Origin: Candidatus Omnitrophota bacterium
Lineage (GTDB): Bacteria; Omnitrophota; Gorgyraeia; 2-02-FULL-51-18
Direction: 5' to 3'
Assembly (NCBI GenBank): GCA_023247935.1
Contig: JAHFFM010000011.1
Span: forward strand, 1-20,397
DNA length: 20,397 nucleotides
The notes under the pieces are model-generated. The model had not been told where the DNA came from, did not search any database, and was given only the letters and a program-made list of their open reading frames with translations. Below are positions 15,275-20,397 of this stretch, one piece after another (position 1 is the first letter of the stretch; every line of letters starts with the position of its first letter). The translations under genes were made by a program, and so were the position numbers.

Positions 15275-16279
15275 ATGCGCAACTCAGCCGTTTCTTGGGT
15301 ATTGGATTTTGGTTATCAATCCGTGATGGTTTTGGCCGCTCAGGAAAAAAAATCCGGAGAATGGGTTGTTTTGGGAAAAGGCGAGGCGCGCGCCGAAGGT
15401 TTTGAAAGAAATGAAATTAAAAAAATGACGGATGTGGTGGAATCCATTGTGGAAGCGATCAAAAAAGCCGAGCAGTCTTCCGGAAACTCTTGCCATGAAT
15501 TTTATTACACTGTGGATGATTGTCAGATGAACAGCATCAAGCCTCGGGGCGCGAAAATCCTTGCAGGGGAAGGACAGATCCGGCGGGAGGACGTTAAAGA
15601 AGCGACTCGGAACGCGCTGCGATCCATCTCCGATTTTGAAAAAAAAGCCGTTTATTCGCGGCAAATCAGTTACGTGATAGACGATAAGGATTTGGTGGGA
15701 AACCCGGTAGGGGTTTTTGGACACCGGCTGGATGTGGTGTTGCATGTGCTTTTGGCGCGTTCGCTTTATTTGGACGAATGGAAAAAAGTGACCAAACGCG
15801 CCGGTTTTGACAGGGCTTATCCGGTGGCGTCTTTTGTATCCGCGTTTCATGCGGTGCTGGACAAGAACGAGCCCGCTAAAATTGTTTGGGACTTGGGAAA
15901 AGATGTTTGTTCGGGCGGCGTGGTGGATAAACATTGCCTGCGGGATTACGCCGTTTTTTTAAATGATTCAGGCCCTGTGCAGAGTTTGGCCAAGAAAGTG
16001 GAAGAAATAAGCCGTGATTGGGCGCGAGAACATTCTATTGAGGAGCCTTGGGTTGTTACGGGCGATCTCGCTGAAAAAGTGGAAAATGAATTGGAATTCG
16101 CTGCCGTCGGCACGCCCAAAAATTTTTCTTTTTTAGAACAGCCGCAATACGCGTCTCTTCTGGGTCTTTTACGTATCGCTTCGGAAGCGCAAAAGGCCGG
16201 AGCCGGTGCGCAGACCAATCAGCATCTTATTCGCCGCGTCAAAGAAAAAGCCAATTCTATTTTGCAGGAGTATTTTTAA
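15275..16279 (+). CDS. Reduced FtsA-like protein (actin-fold divisome protein)
   Basis: FtsA normally tethers FtsZ to the membrane. The 334-residue product keeps several FtsA features in order: a first strand with DFG (11-13); the 1A helix block EGFERNEIKKMTDVVESIVE and following AIKKAEQSSG (41-70); a 1C (SHS2) subdomain with GQIRREDV (100-107) and the diagnostic NPVGVFGHRLDV (143-154); QYASLLGLLRIA (291-302); and a C-terminal amphipathic helix (about 317-334, ending ILQEYF) like the FtsA membrane-targeting sequence. It departs from typical FtsA in three ways. The phosphate-2 motif is degenerate (WDLGKDVCSGG, 205-215). The glycine-rich adenosine motif is replaced by VVTGDLAEK (260-268). Only about 30 residues separate those two sites, leaving almost no room for subdomain 2B, so the protein is short (family about 400-420). 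The frame is intact, and ribBA begins on the next base with no ftsZ. Confidence 0.75.
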   Translation: MRNSAVSWVLDFGYQSVMVLAAQEKKSGEWVVLGKGEARAEGFERNEIKKMTDVVESIVEAIKKAEQSSGNSCHEFYYTVDDCQMNSIKPRGAKILAGEGQIRREDVKEATRNALRSISDFEKKAVYSRQISYVIDDKDLVGNPVGVFGHRLDVVLHVLLARSLYLDEWKKVTKRAGFDRAYPVASFVSAFHAVLDKNEPAKIVWDLGKDVCSGGVVDKHCLRDYAVFLNDSGPVQSLAKKVEEISRDWAREHSIEEPWVVTGDLAEKVENELEFAAVGTPKNFSFLEQPQYASLLGLLRIASEAQKAGAGAQTNQHLIRRVKEKANSILQEYF

Positions 16280-17491
16280 ATGAAATTTTCATCGATTCCG
16301 GAAATTATTTCGGATATCAAAAAAGGCCGCATGGTTATCGTGGTGGACGACGCGGACCGCGAGAATGAAGGCGATTTGATCGTCGCCGCGCAGCATGTCA
16401 CGCCTTTTAATATTAATTTTATGGCCAAACACGGACGGGGGCTTATTTGCGTCCCCATGGAAGGAAAGAGACTGGAAGAGCTGGGAATTGACCCCATGGT
16501 GGCCAATAATCAGGATGAGCTCAAAACGGCATGGACGGTTTCGATTGACGCGAAAAAGGGCGTGACCACGGGAATTTCGGCTTACGACCGCGCTAAAACC
16601 ATTCAAACGCTGATTGACCCGAAATCCAAAGGTTCGGATTTGGCTAAGCCGGGGCACGTTTTTCCTTTAAGAGGCAGGAACGGCGGCGTTTTGGTACGTG
16701 CCGGACACACGGAAGCTTGTTTGGATTTGATGAGAATTGCGGGTTTGTATCCCGCGGGAGCCATTTGTGAAATCATGAACGATGACGGCACCATGGCCCG
16801 CACCAAAGAATTGATTCAATTTTCAAAAAAGCATCGTTTGAAAATTTGCTCGATTCGGGATTTGATCGAATATCGCCGAAAAAAAGAAATTTTGATAGCG
16901 AAAGCGGTGGAAACCACGCTAAACAATTCGTTCGGCGAGTTCAAATTAATCGCGTACGAATCTTCGGTGGATAAGGATTACCATATGGCGCTTGTGATGG
17001 GGCATTTGGATGTGAAAAAACCCGTGCTGGTGCGCGTGCATTCCGAATGTTTTACCGGCGACGTTCTTGGTTCGCAAAGATGCGACTGCGGGCAGCAGCT
17101 TCACCGCGCGCTTGAATGGATTGCCAAAGAAAAATCAGGCGTGCTTTTGTACATGCGTCAGGAAGGCCGCGGAATCGGTCTTTTGAATAAACTTCGCGCC
17201 TATCAGCTTCAAGATCAGGGACTCGACACAGTGGAAGCGAATCAGAAACTCGGTTTCGCGGCGGATTTGCGGCATTACGGCGTGGGCGCGCAGATTTTGG
17301 CGGATTTAGGGATTAAAAAAATAAAACTTTTAACCAATAATCCCAAAAAAATCGTAGGGCTTGAAGGCTACGGTCTGAAAGTTGTTGAGCGGGTTCCGAT
17401 CGTCTCTAAACCTGGAAGACACAACAAAAAATATCTTGAAACAAAAATGCAAAAATTAGGTCATTTTCTGGATTCCATGCATGGCCGCTAA
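16280..17491 (+). CDS. ribBA: RibBA, DHBP synthase and GTP cyclohydrolase II
   Basis: This bifunctional enzyme supplies both riboflavin precursors: 3,4-dihydroxy-2-butanone 4-phosphate from ribulose 5-phosphate and the pyrimidine from GTP. In the 403-residue chain, the RibB domain (1 to about 200) has DDADRENEGD (23-32), GVTTGISAYDRAKTI (94-108) and RAGHTEA (140-146). The RibA domain (about 207-400) has the zinc ligands Cys257, Cys268 and Cys270 in SECFTGDVLGSQRCDCG, then RQEGRGIG (293-300) and NNPKK (353-357). Both sites look complete. A strong AGGAG at 16266-16270 precedes ATG 16280 by 9 bases, and the ATG follows the ftsA-like stop with no gap, leaving no room for an upstream riboswitch. 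Confidence 0.96.
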   Translation: MKFSSIPEIISDIKKGRMVIVVDDADRENEGDLIVAAQHVTPFNINFMAKHGRGLICVPMEGKRLEELGIDPMVANNQDELKTAWTVSIDAKKGVTTGISAYDRAKTIQTLIDPKSKGSDLAKPGHVFPLRGRNGGVLVRAGHTEACLDLMRIAGLYPAGAICEIMNDDGTMARTKELIQFSKKHRLKICSIRDLIEYRRKKEILIAKAVETTLNNSFGEFKLIAYESSVDKDYHMALVMGHLDVKKPVLVRVHSECFTGDVLGSQRCDCGQQLHRALEWIAKEKSGVLLYMRQEGRGIGLLNKLRAYQLQDQGLDTVEANQKLGFAADLRHYGVGAQILADLGIKKIKLLTNNPKKIVGLEGYGLKVVERVPIVSKPGRHNKKYLETKMQKLGHFLDSMHGR

Positions 17492-18002
17492 ACTTAGAAT
17501 TAAAAAAACCAAGTTGAAAGGCGTGAAGCAATGGAAAGGCCAATGGAGCGCGAAAGGCAAAAAATTTGGGTTGGTGGTGTCTCAATTTAATGAGTATTTG
17601 ACGAATCAACTGGTTGAGGGTGCTGTCGACACGTTATTGCGGCATGGCGCTTCTTCTAAAAATATTCACGTCGCTTATGCGCCCGGCGCTTTTGAAATCC
17701 CGCTGCTTGCGAAAAAATTAATTTCCAGGGTAAAGCCGGCCGCGGTTTTGACTTTATCCGTCGTCATTCGGGGCAGCACGCGTCATTTTGACCAGGTGGT
17801 GGATCAATGTGCCAAGGGAGTTCGCGAGCTTTCCATGGAAAGCGGCGTGCCTGTTATTTTAGGCATGATTTCGGCGGCCAATGTCGAGGACGCGGTGGAG
17901 CGGGTTGGAGTTAAACAGATGAATAAAGGCCGGGAATGGGCGCTTTCCGCCATGGAAATGGCCAGCCTTTCGGAGGAGCTTCATGCGAAAAAGAACGCGT
18001 AG
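17481..18002 (+). CDS. ribH: RibH, 6,7-dimethyl-8-ribityllumazine synthase
   Basis: RibH condenses the RibB and RibD-pathway products to lumazine. The 173-residue protein has GAFEIP (69-74), the phosphate and substrate loop VVIRGSTRHFD (94-104) with the catalytic-type His102, GVPVILGMI (122-130) and NKGREWALSAMEMA (148-161). An N-terminal lysine-rich extension of about 25 residues precedes the core. ATG 17481 overlaps ribBA by 11 bases. The start could lie slightly downstream, but no better ATG is seen before the core. Its 3' end overlaps nusB by 20 bases. Confidence 0.94.
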   Translation: MAAKLRIKKTKLKGVKQWKGQWSAKGKKFGLVVSQFNEYLTNQLVEGAVDTLLRHGASSKNIHVAYAPGAFEIPLLAKKLISRVKPAAVLTLSVVIRGSTRHFDQVVDQCAKGVRELSMESGVPVILGMISAANVEDAVERVGVKQMNKGREWALSAMEMASLSEELHAKKNA

Positions 18003-18405
18003 CCGCGAATTCGCGCTGCAAATTTTATACGAGAAAGACATTGCGGGCGCGCCGACTGAGGACGTGATCGCTGATTTTTGGAATGGATCCACGGAGGAAG
18101 AAAAGAATGAGCCGGAAATTCGCGAATACACCGAAAAACTGGTCCGGGGCGTTTCCGAAAAAAGCGCATCCATTGACGCCACCATCGAGCGTTTCGCGGA
18201 AAATTGGGAAATCGACCGCATGGCCTGCGTGGACCGGAATATCCTGAGACTCGCTACTTACGAGATGATTTTTATACAAGAAATCCCCGTGAAAGTCGCC
18301 ATCAACGAAGCCGTGGAAATTGCCAAGCGCTATGGCGAAATCGATTCCTCCAAATTCGTGAATGGAATCCTTGACCGTATCGCCAAGACGGAATGCAAAA
18401 AATAA
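17983..18405 (+). CDS. nusB: NusB, transcription antitermination factor
   Basis: NusB, with NusE (ribosomal protein S10), binds boxA RNA and supports antitermination of rRNA operons. The 140-residue all-helical product begins with the basic RKRTRSREFALQILYEKD block typical of the family and ends with the conserved KRYGEIDSSKFVNGILDRIA segment. ATG 17983 lies 20 bases inside ribH and its 3' end overlaps ribD by 13 bases, so it is embedded in the rib operon. A ribH-nusB pairing is common in many bacteria. Confidence 0.94.
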   Translation: MRKRTRSREFALQILYEKDIAGAPTEDVIADFWNGSTEEEKNEPEIREYTEKLVRGVSEKSASIDATIERFAENWEIDRMACVDRNILRLATYEMIFIQEIPVKVAINEAVEIAKRYGEIDSSKFVNGILDRIAKTECKK

Positions 18406-19520
18406 ATAAAAATAGAAACGCGCAGGATGAACGCTTCATGCATCTTGCGTTAACAGAAGCCTTGAAAGGGGAGGGTTCGGTGCATCCGAATCCTTTGGTG
18501 GGCGCCGTGTTAGTCCGAAACGGCCGGGTTCTTGCAAAAGGCGCTCATGAATGGTTTGGTGGTCCGCACGCGGAAATCAATGCATTTAAGAAATTAAAAA
18601 AAATTTTGCCGGGCACAAAATTGTATGTCACTCTTGAGCCATGCAGCCATTTCGGCAAAACGCCGCCCTGCGCCGAATTTATTTTAAAAAAACAAATTAA
18701 AGAAGTGATAGCCGCCATGAAAGATCCGAATCCTTTGGTGGCGGGACGCGGTTTGGCAAATTTAAAAAAAGAGGGCGTGAAAGTGAAGGTTGGGATTCTG
18801 GAGGATGAAGCCCGAAATTTAAACCGCCATTATTTGCATTGGGTTTCCAAAAAAATGCCTTATGTGACGCTTAAGATGGCGCAAAGTCTGGACGGTAAAA
18901 TTGCCACAAAAAATGGGGAGTCTCGGTGGATTTCGGGAGAGGCTTCGCGTCTGAAGACACAGCAGCTTCGTAAAACTGCGGATGCGATTTTGGTGGGAGT
19001 GAATACCGTTTTGAAAGATGATCCGCAGTTGAGCGTGCGTATTCCCATGGAGAAGCCGCAAGGCGTTTCAGCACGCCAACCGGTTAAAATCGTGCTGGAC
19101 GCGCATCTAAAAACGCCGGTAAAATCAAAAATTTTCTCCAAAAAATCCGGAAAAGTGATTATTTTTACGTCCAAATCTTCATCGATTCCCAGACGAAGTG
19201 CTTTATCCGCCCATGCAGAAATTATTGTGGTTGCGGATAAGAAAGGTTATTTGGATTGGCGGCAAATTCTCGGTCATTTGGGGCGGAGAGGGATCACGCA
19301 TGTGCTTGTTGAGGGCGGGTCGGAGACAGCCGCGAGCGCTTTGATTTCGGGGATTGTCAACGAAGTTTACTTTTTTATCGCGCCTTTTTTTATTGGAGGA
19401 AAAAAAGCTTTGGGGGCTTTAGGCGGGGAAGGGATTTCTCATTTAAGCCAGGCGCCCCGGCTTAAAAAATGGAGCATGGCAAAAATCGGAGAGGATTTTC
19501 TTGTTCACGGGTATTGTTGA
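18393..19520 (+). CDS. ribD: RibD, bifunctional pyrimidine deaminase/reductase
   Basis: RibD performs the deamination and side-chain reduction that follow GTP cyclohydrolase II. The 375-residue protein has an N-terminal deaminase domain with HPNPLVGAVLV (31-41), zinc-binding HAE (59-61) and PCSHFGKTPPCAE (83-95). The C-terminal reductase domain has VTLKMAQSLDGKIA (158-171), RWISGEASR (178-186), ILVGVNTVLKDDP (199-211) and VLVEGGSE near the NADPH site. Both halves look intact. ATG 18393 is used; it overlaps nusB by 13 bases and adds about 10 residues to the usual N-terminus. Its 3' end overlaps the riboflavin synthase gene by 20 bases. Confidence 0.95.
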   Translation: MQKINKNRNAQDERFMHLALTEALKGEGSVHPNPLVGAVLVRNGRVLAKGAHEWFGGPHAEINAFKKLKKILPGTKLYVTLEPCSHFGKTPPCAEFILKKQIKEVIAAMKDPNPLVAGRGLANLKKEGVKVKVGILEDEARNLNRHYLHWVSKKMPYVTLKMAQSLDGKIATKNGESRWISGEASRLKTQQLRKTADAILVGVNTVLKDDPQLSVRIPMEKPQGVSARQPVKIVLDAHLKTPVKSKIFSKKSGKVIIFTSKSSSIPRRSALSAHAEIIVVADKKGYLDWRQILGHLGRRGITHVLVEGGSETAASALISGIVNEVYFFIAPFFIGGKKALGALGGEGISHLSQAPRLKKWSMAKIGEDFLVHGYC

Positions 19521-20106
19521 GGGCCGGGGCAAGGTTCATCAAATTCATTTTTCAAAATCAGGGGCGGCGCTCACCCTCCTTGTTCCCGCTATTTTTACCA
19601 AATTAAAAACGGGCGCCAGCGTTTCCGTGGACGGCGTATGTTTGACCGTGGTTAAAGCGGCGGCCAAGGGAACACACCTTCTGGTATTTGATCTGGTTTC
19701 CGAAACGCTCAAACGCACGCGGTTTAAAAAGATTAAAGCCGGAGATATTTTAAATCTTGAACGACCTTTGAAATGGAATAGCCGGGTGGATGGACATCTG
19801 GTTCAGGGGCATGTGGACGGGGTGGCCCGGGTTATTCAAAAAATACGCCAGGGAAGAGGGGCGAGTTTCCAGTTATCAGCCCCCATCAAATTCCGCCGTT
19901 ATTTGACGGAGAAAGGCTCCGTGGCGTTGAACGGGGTGAGTTTGACCCTAGGAAAGACGGATAAAAGGGGATTTTGGATTCACGGCATTCCCCACACCTT
20001 AAAAAAAACAAATATGGACCATTGGAGGGTCGGGCAGAAAATTAATATAGAAGTGGACCGAAATTTGCTTTTTAGCCGCCTATCAGGCATACTTCCTCAA
20101 AAATAA
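19501..20106 (+). CDS. ribE: RibE, riboflavin synthase alpha chain
   Basis: Riboflavin synthase dismutates two lumazine molecules to riboflavin. The 201-residue protein consists of two lumazine-binding barrels. The first starts MFTGIVEGRGKV, with VDGVCLTV (43-50) and FDLVSETLKRT (63-73). The second is marked by GHLVQGHVDGVARV (98-111), ALNGVSLTL (142-150), IPHTLKKTN (163-171) and VGQKINIEVDR (177-187). The start is TTG 19501, because MFTGIVE is the invariant N-terminus of the family; it lies 20 bases inside ribD. The symbol ribE follows proteobacterial use (ribB in Bacillus). It is the last rib gene; I see no clear terminator after it. Confidence 0.95.
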   Translation: MFTGIVEGRGKVHQIHFSKSGAALTLLVPAIFTKLKTGASVSVDGVCLTVVKAAAKGTHLLVFDLVSETLKRTRFKKIKAGDILNLERPLKWNSRVDGHLVQGHVDGVARVIQKIRQGRGASFQLSAPIKFRRYLTEKGSVALNGVSLTLGKTDKRGFWIHGIPHTLKKTNMDHWRVGQKINIEVDRNLLFSRLSGILPQK

Positions 20107-20126
20107 TCTCTTTTTATGGACTTTAA

Positions 20127-20397
20127 ATGAATTTAAAAATTCGTATTGTATCCGCTTTTCTGGTTCTTTCGTTTTTCATGGAACAACTCTCCTTCGCCGC
20201 TGGAGACATCATCAAACCCATAATCCCCGAACTATTCAAGGAACAGAAACTAAAGCTAGGCTTCGATCTCCCCGAATCCATCGCAACCATAGAAGACTCC
20301 TGGCAAGCCCCTCAAAGTGTCATTGCGAGGAGCATAGCGATGAAGCAATCTAAGCTCTCAGCAGAGATTGCTTCAGGGACTGCGTCCCCTCGCAATG
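20127..20397 (+). CDS. 5' part of a gene for a predicted exported protein, cut by the window end
   Basis: From ATG 20127 the frame stays open for 90 codons to the last base of the window. Residues 1-25 look like a signal peptide: MNLKIR, then a hydrophobic core IVSAFLVLSFF, then a likely cleavage site near SFA|AGD. The following 40 residues are not recognised. Residues 65-90 are encoded by the palindromic repeat at 20321-20397 and need not belong to the original protein. Use of ATA and CTA and of C-ending codons looks unlike the upstream genes. The ribosome binding site is weak. The gene lies 20 bases after ribE and is probably unrelated to riboflavin synthesis. Confidence 0.55.
   Translation, partial: MNLKIRIVSAFLVLSFFMEQLSFAAGDIIKPIIPELFKEQKLKLGFDLPESIATIEDSWQAPQSVIARSIAMKQSKLSAEIASGTASPRN
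20321..20397. repeat. 77-bp palindromic repeat element (MITE/REP-like)
   Basis: The outer arms are perfect: CATTGCGAGG (20321-20330) and CCTCGCAATG (20388-20397). The inner arms are also perfect: GAAGCAATCT (20342-20351) and AGATTGCTTC (20365-20374). Spacers are 11 bases on the left, 13 in the loop and 13 on the right, so transcribed RNA would form a long interrupted hairpin. The arms resemble a dispersed palindrome that I recall from many environmental bacterial genomes and that is often read through in frame. Its right end is the last base given. Confidence 0.75.

Noticed and set aside
15284..15934. Long open frame (216 codons) on the minus strand opposite the ftsA-like gene
   Set aside because: The plus-strand product has clear FtsA features and fits the gene chain; the minus product has no recognisable motifs.
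15275..16279. Reading the ftsA-like gene as PilM or as a frameshifted pseudogene
   Set aside because: NPVGVFGHRLDV, the amphipathic C-terminus and position after ftsQ favour FtsA; the frame is uninterrupted and the late motifs remain in order, so simple decay is unlikely.
16180..16280. FMN riboswitch upstream of ribBA
   Set aside because: There is no intergenic space: the ftsA-like gene runs to the base before ribBA, and no conserved RFN-type helices were seen.
1..20397. tRNA, rRNA, CRISPR arrays, transposase genes
   Set aside because: None were seen; the sequence is almost fully occupied by housekeeping coding regions.

Overview
The window is a compact, entirely plus-strand stretch of bacterial chromosome. 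It carries a division and cell wall (dcw) cluster that runs directly into a riboflavin operon. Almost every base is coding. Neighbouring genes repeatedly overlap by 4 bases (ATGA, once TTGA) or by 11-28 bases, which suggests one or a few long, translationally coupled transcripts. Four genes appear to use TTG starts: rsmH, ftsI, murF and the riboflavin synthase gene.

Layout. Bases 1-98 hold a sigma70-type promoter and a leader with MraZ-type operator repeats. Bases 99-16279 hold mraZ, an unrecognised 59-residue small ORF, rsmH, an ftsL-like gene, ftsI, murE, murF, mraY, murD, ftsW, murG, a murC-murB fusion, ddl, ftsQ and a reduced ftsA-like gene. Bases 16280-20106 hold ribBA, ribH, nusB, ribD and riboflavin synthase (ribE). 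Bases 20127-20397 hold the 5' part of a gene for a predicted exported protein, cut by the window edge. It contains a 77-bp palindromic repeat whose outer arm coincides with the last base of the window.

How the genes work together. MurC, MurD, MurE and MurF build the UDP-MurNAc-pentapeptide after MurB reduction, with Ddl supplying D-Ala-D-Ala. MraY and MurG make lipid I and lipid II. FtsW and FtsI polymerise and crosslink septal peptidoglycan, and FtsQ, FtsL and the FtsA-like protein belong to the divisome. The rib genes cover the route from GTP and ribulose 5-phosphate to riboflavin, apart from the phosphatase step.

Organism. The MurE DNPR motif points to meso-diaminopimelate peptidoglycan, and the cluster order is of the Gram-negative type. 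The MurC-MurB fusion, reduced FtsA and compact overlapping genes would fit an uncultured lineage such as Omnitrophota or a relative. That placement is inference and weak without a phylogeny.

Most notable points: (1) the FtsA-like protein has a recognisable 1A/1C framework and a C-terminal amphipathic helix, but degenerate nucleotide-binding motifs and apparently almost no 2B subdomain, the FtsZ-docking part of FtsA; (2) no ftsZ follows it, and ribBA starts on the very next base; (3) a hidden small ORF is locked between mraZ and rsmH by 4-base overlaps at both ends; (4) MurC and MurB are fused, with Cys at the usual MurB active-site Ser; (5) murG contains a terminator-like hairpin followed by a T tract.
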